From assembly GCF_001949145.1 (NCBI RefSeq), contig NW_019091391.1, positions 547,863 to 611,862 of the forward strand: a stretch of DNA of 64,000 nucleotides, read 5' to 3'. Source of the stretch: Acanthaster planci. Lineage: Eukaryota > Echinodermata > Asteroidea > Valvatida > Acanthasteridae. The notes beneath the pieces are model-generated. The model saw only the letters and a program-made list of their open reading frames with translations, was not told where the DNA came from and did no database searches. Of this stretch, positions 25,718 through 38,139 are shown one piece after another. The position numbers and the translations under genes are program-made. Each line of letters begins with the position of its first letter. Position 1 is the first letter of the stretch.

Positions 25718-25995
25718 CAGTGAAAAACTGCCGGGGTTAACCCATTTTAACCCATGGAAGGGTGAAAACTGCAACTACCCAAATATGGGCTGTGTTAACC
25801 CAACTTTTGGTTGAGACTTACCTTCTGTTTCAGTTTTCACCCAGAAAATTAGTGGATATTAACCTCTGTTTGGTTAAAACTACCCGGAAATTTATTTCAA
25901 TCACCCAAGTCGGGTTGAAACAACCTAAACTATTGGGTAGTTGCAGTTTTCCGCCCTCGCTTGGGTTAAAATTTAACCCAGACAAATTTTCAGTG
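25718..25995. mobile_element. 278-bp TA-flanked inverted-repeat element (Tc1/mariner-like MITE)
   Basis: CAGTGAAAAACTG at the left and AAATTTTCAGTG at the right are inverted. Longer inner arms share GGGTTAACCCATTTTAACCC and GAAAACTGCAACTACCCAA. TA flanks both ends (25716-25717 and 25996-25997). TA duplication and CAGTG termini are typical of Tc1/mariner elements; no transposase frame is present, so it is non-autonomous. Confidence 0.82.
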
Positions 25996-27204
25996 TAGGC
26001 CGACATGTACATGTACACCCGCTCCTGTTTGTGCTGGGCACCAGTATGGCTTTGTTCCGACACGATATTTTTTCTGCTGATAACGAGTCAACCAAGTGGA
26101 AAATGACATTTGTGTGTTTTACAGATAATTTTCACTTCCCCAAATGTGTGAGTCGTGGTTTAGAATTCGTGTCTACATGATATTATTTAATCTGTGGACA
26201 TTAAAAATTATGTTTACATCTTAAAGTTTGAGGGTAAGGCATCTTGAACCTGACGTCTTTATTATACACGAAGAAAAAGTATTCCAAGCCAGAATGTCGG
26301 TTAACTTTTATTTGTTATGTCTTCCCCCGACACTGTCGAAGCGACAAACGGAAAAAAGGGCCCAGACAAGGTTTTTTGCATTGTGCTGAAGGGTGGACCT
26401 ATATTAACCACGAGTCAGCTTACAGATGCCCACGTCAGTTAGTGAAAGACTACCCCTTTATGATAATGCGAACGGCGCGGTATGTTGAGAACAACACGCG
26501 AGTTCATTTTAGGGCAGACCGTAAGTTCAACCATAATCCTTACGCGATTTCCGGGCCGTGGTGACATTCAAGCCAACAAGTAGCATATGCACAGCGTATA
26601 ACGTATAGAACATTTCCGCTTTGCTTTTAAAATGGATTTAGGGGTTGGTGAGAGGCGGTTAAATATTTTTTTGGAGGAAGGGCAGGTCGTGTTGAAGAGA
26701 GTTTCGGGATGGGAGGGAAGCCATTTGTAGGAATTGTTTGCCTTATTTTTCTGTCTTCTAAACAGTGGAAGTATGTCAAGAATATTTAATCAAGCACTAG
26801 GTCCTTTTTTTATTGAAGGGGTCATTCTTCCATGTTCATTCTTTGGCTTTCATGCAAAAGGTCGCCATCGAGCGCGTAAGACAGGAGACTTCGAAGCGAC
26901 CGTCGTGTACGTGTGATGCGAATTACCATGGAGATTCCAGTGAATCATGTACAAGGCATGTACATGGATATCTACATGAACTGTACATCACATAGTTATG
27001 CTCGAGTCTAGACACGCATTGCTTTGGTCTTGCTCGGCCAGGTTATAAATAATGCGCCGCAGTTAATGTGTATAGTGCATCAACCCTAGTGGCCAGTTCT
27101 TGTTGCACGTGGCTACAGCTTGTACTACGCACGAGTATGTGGGGGAACCAGCGAGCCTCACACGGTAAAATCAACGTTTAGGGCTGACACACTTTTTGTT
27201 ACCA

Positions 27205-27380
27205 ACTTTTTAACAAGCTTAACCGCGACATGTTTATTATCTAAATGTGTTTAGGAATGTATTTAGATACAAAACGCGCTTCCGAGAGCAGATGTTCAGC
27301 TTTTGGAAATCCGCTTGGTATTTAAACACTTTCCTAAACGCATAACAAGGAACATGTCGTGGGTTAAACGTTGTCAGGTA
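27205..27380. repeat. Inverted repeat of unknown class
   Basis: AACCGCGACATGTTTATTAT followed by GTGTTTAGGAA is mirrored about 100 bp later by TTTCCTAAACGCATAACAAG and GAACATGTCGTGGGTTAAAC. The terminal part is imperfect and no target duplication was recognised. Confidence 0.6.
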
Positions 27381-28482
27381 TAGGTTTACCCCCTCATTAT
27401 GCACGATTAAAACCTTTTGCCCCTTCGAAGTGTATCTAAGCCAAGGGCAGTTTCCGGGTCGGCTGTGGAGATCAGTCAGGATTGCTGTATCGATTGCCAG
27501 TCATGGATTATGGACATTGTTGGCATCTTAAGTTCAAGTGAACATGTGATTTTAATTGTGTTACAGCGACAGATGATGAATTGGCCTCCACGGTTGCCAC
27601 TGAAAATATCGATTAATGTTGCTTTGTTTCACTTGGACTGAAAAATCTTGTCAAGGTATTTCTTATGTCTGTCTCTGTCTCATTAGCAAGGTATCCCATG
27701 TTGGTGTCATTGTTCAAAGCCTCGCAAATGCTGAGTTTGTAACATAATGACAATGGCTTAATAATTCTTAATCATTGAAATCTCTTGTAATCGAGGGTCG
27801 AGTTGATCATTTCAAGAATGAGCATTTGGTCAGACAGGGATTCTACTTTAAAACTAGCCCATTGTCTACTTGTGTTGTGATCGATTTGCGCCAACTCATA
27901 ACCGTGCATAACGGATACTTCCTTGTAGTGGAGAGAGGATTTCTGTTTCACATCACTCGTTTTTCCTGGAGAGATTAATTCCCATTTCTGTTCTCGGTCT
28001 TAATCCGTATTTTTCGACGGAATGATTCAAGATGTGCATGTGTCGTGTGAATGGAGATCGGGTGATGGCGCTCTTTAATAAATGTTGGCGGGGAAACCCA
28101 AACGAAATTTGGTGAAAATCTTGACTGTATTTGCATTATTTACCCCACGTAAGCAGTCTGTTGAACGGCTCATGTCCTGATATTGTTAGCGGCTAATGAA
28201 CTTAATTGAAGCGAGCCAATTTGGTTCGAATGAGGAAATGAATACTTAATGAGCCAGATCGGTATGTCATCAAGGCTAGGCAAGGTCGTTCAGGAACCGT
28301 AGCGCATACGTGAATTGGCATAGCTGCACAGACGGGACAGACCATGGCGCGCACGCGCAGAGCTTGCTGTTCCCGAATGACCCCGGACGCGCTTCAGTTT
28401 GGGCATGCGCTGTTTGAAGACCAAACAAGCTCTTTCAAAAGAAACCAACAGTATCTTGGGTTTCTCTTTTTTGATTGGTCAG

Positions 28483-28600
28483 GTTAATCATCTTGCGGAG
28501 GTTCCTCTTTATTGTCGGATTGGCTTATTCTATGCGATGTGTGACGATGATCGTGACGTCACTATCCGTGGCAGGATACCACGTCCATTGTGGCAAGAAG
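28483..28600 (+). CDS. SAMD8: SMSr-type ceramide phosphotransferase, exon 2 (third membrane span)
   Basis: The acceptor TTGATTGGTCAG is followed by one base that completes an Arg codon with AG from exon A or B, then 39 codons, then the donor GTAATG in phase 0. The product reads [17 protein letters not shown], then [14 protein letters not shown], and ends HVHCGKK. This is the family block between spans 2 and 3, and SMSr proteins have RCVTMLITSLSVPG here. The usual Pro before Gly is Ala (SVAG), a change to check. The exon lies 15 kb downstream of exon B and was found by phase and motif, since it is too short to stand out as an open frame. Confidence 0.93.
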
Positions 28601-28980
28601 GTAATGCAACTAGGCCTGCATCACACCTCAGTCTTTAAAAGGTTGTCGTGATAGATCATTTCTTACTCTCGCTTTTTCAGCAACTGAATTCTCTTTCCCA
28701 GTGTACGAAAACTATTTGACACATTTTGAGTTAAACGTAGTGAAAAACAAACAAACAAATAAACAAACAACCCCCCCAAAAAACGCCTTTGAACCATTTA
28801 AAGTTGTACATGTACATGCTTTTTTGGACGCTGCAGGATTTTCGTGACGTCATTGTTTTCAATCCAAGTCATGGATGCACACAAAATAACTTTTAAAAAT
28901 TACAAAAGAGATATGGGAGGTAGGACTAGGCCTAGGATAATTGTTGATGTCTCATTTGTCTTTCGGAATTTTTGTTTCAG

Positions 28981-29137
28981 ATGTTTGACAGCGTGTGGAG
29001 CAAACTAGGACGCGCTGTGGCGCCCTCCATCGGGCTGGGAATGACAGTGACGGGTCAGAGGGACGAAATGTGCGGCGATTACATGTACAGTGGGCACACG
29101 GTCTCCATAATGGCGGCTTGCCTCTTTTTCACTGAGT
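28981..29137 (+). CDS. SAMD8: SMSr-type ceramide phosphotransferase, exon 3 (first catalytic His)
   Basis: The acceptor TTTTTGTTTCAG opens phase 0 and the donor GAGT/GTAAGG leaves phase 1. The exon encodes MFDSVWSKLGRAV, then GLGMTVTG, then the diagnostic motif CGDYMYSGHTV, whose His is the first catalytic residue of the family, and a membrane span ending FFTE. The VWSKLGRA and GMTVTG wording is closer to SMSr/SAMD8 than to SMS1/SMS2. The codon split at the donor is completed by the last exon to give EYTP, as in SMSr. Confidence 0.95.
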
Positions 29138-30138
29138 GTAAGGCTACGTACGAATTTGTGGTCTATGTTGCGGTCTTTGTCCATAGCAACTACGCAGGGA
29201 CAAGCCAACATTAGACTAGGTAGACGTAGTCACAATGATGCAAGCCTATTTCAGACACGATCTAAGTCTACCTAACTATCTCGTGGGCGTTTTCTTTTCG
29301 CCGCGAAATACCGTTTGCTGGTACCCGGTCCGAAATACATGTAATGTGCATTGCAGCATGCGCAGGCAGTAAGTTCGAGCGAGGACTGTCGTTAGCTTGT
29401 GCTTAGTTTGAGAGTTGCCGTGGACCTGTCGATGCGTCCACTACTCGGCCACTGACGATCACTCACTCACCTTGCCAACATTTTGCACTCTGGCGGGCAT
29501 GAGCCTCCTGCGCCTCAATTATACAGCGCGAGTGATACCAAGAACCCACTCAGGCGGAAAGCTTTCTTGCTCATGCCAGAAAGAACCAGATCTAAATGCC
29601 TGACTCTCATTAAGCTTTCAATGCGGGTGTTTACAAGACAATACCGCGTTCTGAAGGCTAACCATCACCGAAAAAAAGTACAACAAATACAAGTTGCAAA
29701 ATAAAAAGATCGTACATCAAATACAAGTTGCGAAATACTTGGACAATCAGACTTGGCCTTTGAAAAATAGTTTTTGACTAAAGAAAGTCTCAGTGGGAAC
29801 TTGCAAACAAACGCTATCTATACAGTCTTGATAACGTTCCGTTAATAATCGTTGTTTCAGGTTAAGATCACTTCACAGCGGATGAAAACAATTCAAATTA
29901 AGATTAATGGCATTAAACGTATCATCGTTGCTTGACCATTTGTTTACTTTTACGGCGGGGCTTGGGCAAGGATAATCAAAATCGGAGAGGGTTTGTAATG
30001 TGCTGGATATTTGTCATCACACGCGGGAACACTGTAGAAGTACAGCAATATCCTTAAGTCAGCTTCACATTCGACCTAAGACAGCCACATTTTCACGTGA
30101 GTTTATCTTTATGTCTTTTTTTTTTGGTTTCATTACAG

Positions 30139-30485
30139 ACACTCCGAGCAGATGCCGCTTGTTCCACTTTCTGGCCTGGGTCACAGCAGGCGCTTCGCTT
30201 TTCTTCATCGTGGCTGCCCACGAGCACTACACGGTGGACGTCTTGATTGGCATGATCGTCACCAGCCTCATATTCCTTTACTATCACACGCTGGCCAACA
30301 CCCGGGCCCACCTCCACCGCGACCTCTACAGGGTCCGGGTGTGGCTGCCCTTCTTCCACTACCTGGAGGCCAAAATCGACGGCGTGGTCCCCAACGAGTA
30401 CGAGTGGCCGTTCCGATGTCCCTCCTTCTCCTGGCCGGCGGGGCCCAAACTTTGGCCCCGGGGCAAGTCCGGTCTCGTCGACTGA
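30139..30485 (+). CDS. SAMD8: SMSr-type ceramide phosphotransferase, last coding exon
   Basis: The acceptor TTTCATTACAG at 30138 restores the split Tyr codon (EYTPSRC). A membrane span follows, then AAHEHYTVDV, which holds the second catalytic His and the catalytic Asp. The last span runs into FLYYHTLANTRA, and a cytosolic tail contains VPNEYEWPF. HTLANTRA and PNEYxWPF are hallmarks of SMSr/SAMD8 rather than SMS1/2. The TGA is at 30483-30485. The GC-rich third positions of this exon keep several shadow frames open on both strands; these are not genes. No clear AATAAA was found just downstream. Confidence 0.96.
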
Positions 30486-30812
30486 TTCCACGCTCAACAA
30501 ACAGGTCATCCGTAAAGCTGGCTCAAAGCCTTTAATGTTCACCAGCTACGTTAGTATTCCACGCTGTAGAACACCCACGAACTTCTACCTTCCTCGAGAG
30601 GCGGAATGGACGGTCGTAAATTTGAAGATTCCCGTGGCTATTAGTATTGAAAATGACGCCTGAAATTTAATATAATTTTTTTTCCATTTCAAGCTGATCA
30701 ATATGCTAGCGCGCGGTGTCTACTAGGCTTAAATGGCTTAATTAATGTACACTTAATTGTCAGGACAAAGCCTTGAAGATTTAACATGCATGAGGTACTT
30801 TCTAACAAGTGG

Positions 30813-30825
30813 TGACCTTTGACCT
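30813..30825 (-). promoter_or_regulatory. DR1 nuclear-receptor-like site
   Basis: TGACCTTTGACCT is the reverse complement of AGGTCAAAGGTCA, the ideal direct repeat with one-base spacing bound by HNF4/RXR-type receptors. A further GAGGTGACCT half-site lies just to the right. It sits about 330 bp after the SMSr stop codon, in probable 3' UTR or intergenic DNA. Function is inferred only from the match. Confidence 0.35.
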
Positions 30826-31424
30826 CACGAGGTGACCTCTGTGTAGATCCCATGTTAATTCGGAGCTCTGCGCTTGGTGCTTTTATAAAAAAAAAGTACA
30901 TTTTGCCGTAAACCTTTTTCGAAATGCTTAATAATAGTAGTAAATTCGTAACGATCTGCTCAAACAAGGCTGTAAAATGGCGGAGGCTTTTTCATATTAT
31001 GCAACAATGGCAAACAAAGTTTGTACATTGGCTTCTTTGATAGTTCACAGTTGGCTGTTTTCTAGTTTCGTCTTGAAGGTACCTTTTATAGTTCTGGATT
31101 TTCCGCCGTGCGCAGTCGACAACGGAGGAGAAATGACGTCTAACCGCAACCTCTAGCATCTCTATACAGACGCTATACAGAAATTTCCAGTTCCATTTTA
31201 CGCACTTGCTGGTCAAGTATCATGCCTATACCGAGGCTCCTTAAAATGGGAAAGAAAAATGCCGCTTGGCTCTTGTCCTCAAGAAGTTCAGAAAATCTGT
31301 AATCGTATACAGTGTTAATGTATGTGTGGCCTCACTTTTTAATGATACTGCACACAGCAGCGGAATACTGGCGCTGCTAGGAGGTTGGAACCGTAATGCA
31401 ATTAAATGAACAGTGTTCCTTGTA

Positions 31425-31610
31425 TATATACACACAGAAACACACTCAATCTGTACTAGTAAGCAGGAGGTCGTGGGTTCGAGTCCCACCCGAGTACGCC
31501 TGTGGTTTGTTTATCACAAGCCTTCGGGGGCAGACACTGAGTATACACTGTTAGACTATACACGTCGGGCAGGGCGAAAGTCCAAAATTAATTCCACTTC
31601 CCCGGCGCAA
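31425..31610 (+). repeat. tRNA-derived SINE-like segment
   Basis: AGGTCGTGGGTTCGAGTCCCAC has the form of a tRNA T-arm with an RNA polymerase III B box (GGTTCGAGTCC). The sequence 5' of it does not make a full cloverleaf, and no 3' acceptor pairing is convincing. A related segment at 56617-56790 shares ACTAGTAA, the B box and a downstream GTCAGGGCGAA-like word. A tRNA-derived SINE fits better than a tRNA gene. Confidence 0.5.
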
Positions 31611-34600
31611 ATCCATCTTTGAAACATCCAATCTTGCAAAAAAAAATTTGCAGTGTCTGAGCGTTGATTCAAATACATTAGATGAAGTTTGAATGCTAAC
31701 ATGTATTAGATGGCATTTGGCCTACTTAATGATTCGATCGTTCGAGGCGCAGTCGAAGCTTCTGCTCGTAGAGTCGCTCCTTTTTTTTTTGAACGAGAAC
31801 AATCATGTTCATAATGTTCACAAATTGTCACAGATACAGAGAGATTTTTTCATTGTTGAAGACCTCCATACTATTTTTCTAATGCCTCTCCTCTAACCAC
31901 TTCGTTAGATTTATTGAAAAAGAAAATATTTTGCCACCGAAACAATTTTTTTTAGTAGTTAGTCATTTTGTAGAATGCAGTAGTGTTCTTTGTTCTTTTA
32001 TTCTCATGTCTGTGTGTACATCAAAAATGTGCCAAGGAGGAGTTGTTCCAGTTTGTTTGCATTTTCAAGCTGGTCCAATTTGGTCGTGGTTCAGCCCTTA
32101 GGGAAGCTATGAATACATTTCAATCTGCGAGATGGTTGCGGCGATACACAGGGAGACACGAATTCTGGACACCGGGCAAAGGTATACATTGCCCGTCATC
32201 ACAATTGCCGCTCAGTTTGGTCGTGCGCTCAGGCCTTCATGCTGTTCCTTATGATGCAAAATGGATTTCGAATGGACATCGAAATGCACACTTTCACGGT
32301 TTACCTCTTAAGCTCTGTATACCGTACCGGGAAACGTACTGGCGCACTCTATATCGTTGGCTAATGCTCAGCAGCCGGGCAGAATGCAGAGAAAAGCAAA
32401 TACAAGCCGGCACACCGTTAATCACAATGCAAGGGTGCTTTGCCCACCCCCCCCCAAAAGCGCAAGATATTGCTTTTATTGGTGAGAACTGCTTGATCCT
32501 CGTCTTTTAATCTGCTTAAAACCATTTGCGTAGCTATTGGCATATTGGCATGTCACGAGAGAACTTACTTGTTTAAGCATTCCTTCAAGGGCAGCTGGAT
32601 ATAGGCCGTACAACACGAGGCCTTAATTCGGGCAGTAAGTCTGCCATTTACGTCATCCCCGCACGTCGTGAGAAAGTGTTTTTTAGTAATCGTCGGCTGC
32701 AGACGTGCTGGTGTTGACAGGCGAGCGGGATTGAAAGAGGTCGCGCGTACGCACACAGTAGACGTTGGCTTGCAGTTGCACGGCGGTATACCTGTGATCT
32801 CATCATAACGGTTGAGGTTTACAGTGGAACGGATACTGAAGTTAGACCTACCAGCTCGCAAAATCCCAGTGGTTTCATTTCTGCAGAGCCCCTGTGTAAA
32901 ATTTGGGACGATCTGATGTAAGTTTTCGTATCGAAAAGAGCGGAATTAAACAAGATTACCTTGCATTCTAAAACGTGGGACCAAAGCATGCTTGAAAAGC
33001 TCAAACAGGGAGGACGCTGCATCACTTTGTAAAAGAATTAAATTCTTGAATTTTGTTCCAGAGTGTTGCAGGAAAATATTGCTGAAAACATATTTCAATA
33101 ACTCTAGGCATTGCCTTATGTTGCCGTGACTGTCTAATTTGTATAAATGAAGAACTTTTACAAGGTTTAAAAAGCTGATATTTTCTACAGTGTATATTGC
33201 TCGATATCATTGCTACTGCACTTTTATACTTGCCGTGTGCTACTATTTTTGGTGTTGTTCAATTAGCTTTGGGCGGCTTGGACTTAATTTGGATCGACCT
33301 GTGTTTGTTCCAGTTAATGACGGCTCTGCTAGCAAACATTCGCAACATGTTCACATTTGCTGCAGCTAACAGGTCTACTTGAACTTCTTTCTACGTGAAT
33401 TGCGCATAGTGTGGTTCTTTAAAGTCTGTGTCATTATGCGAGAGTGACGTACAACTCGATCTGCGCATGCGCCCCTGTAGCCAAGGACAAAAAGTTTGTT
33501 GTTGTTTCAAAGGTCACCAAAATATCAATATGCTTGTCAGTGCTTGTTTGGCTATATTCAAAACCGTGTTCAGAAGACCTGACACCAAGCAATGTCTCTT
33601 ATTTCGAGGAGACAGACGGCACAGGCAGAGCTGTTTATAGAGAGAGTTGTAGCAATAAGTGCCTTAATTGTTGGTGTCAAAATGGTGGATTATGGGGCAG
33701 TGCGCATGGACAAAGGGAGACTCTGAGACGCATGGTGGCGGCAGACAAACCGGTCCTTTTTGCCTTTGTGCGCGTGCTCAGAACTGAAACAATTGATCTC
33801 CATTATATAATGACTGAAACGCATGCCCCGAATTGCGCGTGCATGCCCACATCATCCAAAAAGGGACCGCCACCAAGCGTCTCAAGGTTTCCCTTTAGTA
33901 CACAACAGCTGAATGCTGTATTATGCACACAATAGTATGCATATTGGTTCCAAAGTCTGAAGTTGGCGGAACTCTCTCTATTCACAGCTCTGAATACACG
34001 AGGTGTCCGGGGAGCCCACTGTAGACGTAGGATCTTTTCTCCGATTGGTCGCATTCTCCGATGTGGCACGCAGTGCCTTGCGTTACCTTTTTGAAATGAC
34101 CTCACCCCTACTCGCCCGAGGTCACTGGAACAGAAAAGCCGCATCGACCCGCTGATGACTGACTTTCTGAGTAGGCCATTTTCGGTCCGACATACGATCG
34201 CCCATAAAACTCTTTTCAACTTGCAATCTCATTGGCTACAGCCTTGAACGAAATAATTACAGGCACTCAACGCTGCAAGTAACATGGCATTGTTTTTTTC
34301 AGCTCAACTTGAAATTGGAACAGACACAGGTGATTCGAGCAACAGCTCGTTTGAAAGGTCGTACATTTCCGCATGTAAAACATGTTAAATACTAGTTGAT
34401 TATAGGTGAATTTCAATGATGTTGCTGTTTGCAACGTGTATGCAATGAAACATTTTACATGTATAATTATTACCACCTACAGAATGCCAAAAACCCACAG
34501 ATAAGTTGGATGAGAACTACCTTTCGTCAGTGTGCTTATAGTGACACGTGACGTCCGTCAGAGCCATATTGCCAAAATTAACGCCTTTAGTGGGGATGCT

Positions 34601-34934
34601 GTTGGAATAAATCTAAGTGAAGATAATAGACCGATTACGCTTAGTAAGTCACTCGACCCATAAAGGTGGGCATCAAACATCAGCAAACATGGGTGGCCCC
34701 TTTCGGTGTCGTTTACCAACAATAAAGCTGACGGCTGGGAAAGTGCATGTACTCCGACTAATGATGTGCTGAGTGTTCTGCCGAAAATCGGCTTTCTTTT
34801 TGGTAAACAACACTTAAACACACAACACTATGGGAGGACGCCATGTTTGTTGATATTTTATATCCACTATAGGTCACGTGATTTAGCGGGCATAATCGGT
34901 CAATTTGTTGTGTTGTGAGTAGCGAACTCGACTT

Positions 34935-35055
34935 AGGCCGTGTCCGAAATGGGCTTCCAGAGCTACGGCTAGGTCTATTGTCTGCGCGTCCCCACGCAAT
35001 GCCAGTGGAGCGTAGACCTAGACCTAGCTCTAGACAAGAGATTCGGATGCAGCCT
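34935..35055. mobile_element. Short inverted-repeat element family C, copy 2
   Basis: This is the second copy of the element at 8832-8955, from AGGCCGTGTCCGAAATGG to TTCGGATGCAGCCT. The interior matches closely, including GGCTTCCAGAGCT and ACCTAGCTCTAGACAA. The terminal symmetry AGGCCGTGTCCGAA / TTCGGATGCAGCCT is clearer in this copy. Confidence 0.75.
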
Positions 35056-38000
35056 CAGGCTAGTATCACCACACCTTGACTATATTTTCATACTGTTTGT
35101 TAGTGAAGCAAGTCTCTGAAATGGCTATTATGTAGAAACGGCGTCGCATTGGCCGCCATTCGAAAGTGAGTTTACGCGTTCGTCTACTGATGTCTCGTTG
35201 CAATTATGAGACAAAGTGGGGGAAAGTTTTGTTTTCCATTCTTTATCAAATTCAAGTTTTACGATCCATTTGGTAGTGTCCTTTAAGATGCCCCACACAG
35301 TGGCCGTGGACGCCCCGGGGATGCATCACTGTAGCAGGTTGATTTTTCACTTAATATTGACGTCACTCGGATATGTTTGTCAATTTAAAATCCTCTGGCA
35401 GTTTTTGCACCAAGCAGGTTGTTCCCATGTCGACCTTTTCGAAGGTTGATACCCACGCCAGCAAAGCTGTTGCAGTGCTTGCCCCTGTCTTAATAATGAC
35501 CTTCTCACCAGAAATAAATGCCAAGAATGATCATTTATCACCGAAAACCACGCCAAGGTCCACAGTTTACAGATCGGGTCACAATAAAGCCGTCCCATCC
35601 CGATGTCGTAGGAATAGACAGCGGCATGCGAAATCCTCGTTTGGGTTTAAAAAAAGCTGGTGTTAGACGCAACACAGTATTCTGAAAGAATCAGGAAGAA
35701 TTCAGACCCCTGATTAAATCATGTCAGATTAGTGACGAGTGTGAATATCTAAAATTCATATTTTCAACTTCGCCGTTTATTCTACCCCGCTGTTGCCTGA
35801 TTCAACGCGCGCAGTGCTAGTGCTATAAACAGTGTTTGGCGAATTGGAAAGCCCTTGCAAATCGAAATTTGAAGTCGAGTTACACGCCGCCTGAAAGAAA
35901 AAGGCCGGAATTGTTGTTGCTATTAATGTCGCATGTTCCTCTTATTAGACTGAATTGGGGTCGTTGTTGGGAAACGGAGGGACTTCCCGACAGTTTCCAC
36001 GGCATGAGAAATGGAAAACCCAACTTGAGAATGTAGTTTATACAAGTTGACTATACGAGCTGAAAGCGAGGTTAACTTTTCATTTGGGGAACTTGAGAGC
36101 ACAATTGAAAGCAACGAAATAAAAGTTCATTACAAATTCATTCATTTTTATAATTAGTGGATGTTTACATCCGAATATTTCGAGCCACGTTTAGAAAACA
36201 ACTAAAAGTGAAGTTTGAATCCACAAATAGGTTGGCACCAACCGATGTGACAGATTTCATTAGTTAGATTCGGGGAACATGATTTAAAATGGCGCCCTGT
36301 GCCTTTAGCAAACCAAGGGATCTAAAGTTACGACGGGATTACATGTATATGGTTGTGAAGCGCATACATTGATAATGTGAGGCTTGAAAATTGTATGGGA
36401 ACTCTAGCTCTGTTCTTCTCATGTTGGCTGATACGTTCTGCTCGTTCGTGCTGACATGGTTGCTCTTCGAACGCTGAACCAAAGAACGGGAATTAAGTCC
36501 TGTACAGTGGCAAAATCTAACTTTTGAAACCAATGTTAAGCTTCTTTTCCGCGAGAATATTTCTCATGACAAAGGAAGACGATCGCGAACTTAGCATCGT
36601 GATTCGATTTTTTTCGGGGGGGGGGGTGAATGACAGTTTTCTTTAATAGCTGTTATGAGAGATAACCATGGCTGTGCTTCATTTCGCATGAATTTCATAA
36701 CGAATACGGCACGTCTATTTGTGAACATTGAGCCGTCCATAGGCCTACATGAAACTCCCCCGGCGTGGTACATGAGTACCCTTTGACATTCACCCGTGGA
36801 TCGATCAGGCGCTGCATGTATACTGAGTTGATCACCATGACAACGCACTGTTCATTGCATTTCATGGCTTTCACCCCACCTTTCCTGGTGATAGCGTGTA
36901 GTTAAAAGTTGAATGCCCACCTTAGCACTAGGCAGACCTGGCTGTGTGCCGAGTTCAAAGAGATTTTTGTCATGGTTTTTATACTATTTAATCCGCTACA
37001 TCACTCTTTATTCATAACGATAGGATTTTCTTTAGCAAGCCCTGGCGATTCTAAAAAGGCTGTTCGTTTTTTTGCGGGCATCTGACTCTTCAGAGCTGTC
37101 GGAATCAGTTGGCGAACTTTCAATGAGTCTTACTTAATTCAGCAGCCAACCAAAGAGGGGACAGAGGTAGAAAGGGGCCGTCTGTAAACCCTTATTTAAT
37201 TGGCTGTAAGGGGTATTTATTAAAAAACACAAGTGTATGTACTAAAGCAGCCATAAGCACATTTCAAGTAGGCCCCTATAGCCAATTTATGTAATATTTG
37301 TAATTATAGACCTACCATTGGGTTTCACACACACCGAAGAGTATATTTATAGTTGGACACTTGCAGAGTAAACATTATTCCCAATTTTTGGGAAGAAAAC
37401 ATTTTCGTTTTCAATGACCAGCAGGTACACTGTACATAATTCTCAAGTACATTCATTTCATGTCTTTGAAAATAACTGCTACGTTTGTTTTCATTATGAC
37501 ACAACGAATGTTGCTTCGACTGCTACGTTTGTTTTTATTTAAACAAAATTGTATTTTTTTTCATATTGATACTCACGTTCTTCCAACATAATTTAATTCA
37601 CAGTCGCTTTATACTATGGTACTCATTGTCTTACGTAACTTCCACTCTAAGTGTTGAATTCATTGTTTTGCCGCTCATACTTTTTAACACGCGGTGCAGA
37701 ATGTCAAAGTTGGCTGATGTTATAAAATGACAGTGTCGCACAAATGCAGGAAAAGAATAAAAGAGAGCTAATCCAAAAATTATATGCACAAAACTGATTA
37801 ATTATTTTTATTTTGTGTGCTTACTGCGAGTACGAGGGATCACAGTTCTAAAAATAGGTCTGCTATAATCACGATGTCATCAGTGGCTTATGGGGGGGGC
37901 TTGCCCCTGACGAATTTTATCTTGTACAAAGAATACTTCATAGCTAAGAAAGTAATCAGTAAATTTATTTATCAAATATTAACACTAAAACCCTGACAGA

Positions 38001-38139
38001 CAACACCATGAAATAAAAGCAAGGATGACGGGACTACGAGTATTAAAGGCTTTTGATATTTTACCTAACATCGTTTTGAATGAAACCGAATCCGCATTTC
38101 TGATTATCTACATCAGATATGGGGACTGTTGAGTTAATA

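Larger units (their letters stand above)
13164..28482. other. 15-kb SMSr intron rich in repeats
   Basis: No exon-like frame joined in phase was found between exon B and the exon at 28483. The intron holds MITE-type insertions (13566-13790, 21126-21293, 23148-23333, 25097-25264, 25718-25995), two copies of a longer dispersed repeat (15178-15625 and 20160-20705), an array of AAGTTCGTTTTT units near 18.3-18.84 kb and an inverted repeat near 27.2-27.4 kb. A very A/T-rich stretch lies at 21.4-21.8 kb. An enhancer or an undetected small gene cannot be excluded. Confidence 0.6.

Noticed and set aside
30093-30542. Antisense frame opposite the last SMSr exon
   Set aside because: It is a shadow of the GC-rich coding exon on the plus strand.
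31437-31500. A tRNA gene
   Set aside because: Only the T-arm and B box are present; no acceptor stem pairing or anticodon arm could be drawn.
31983-32510. A 175-codon open frame on the plus strand
   Set aside because: It begins at GTG, shows no domain, signal peptide or repeat structure, and contains simple sequence (poly-C run); length alone is not enough in 64 kb.
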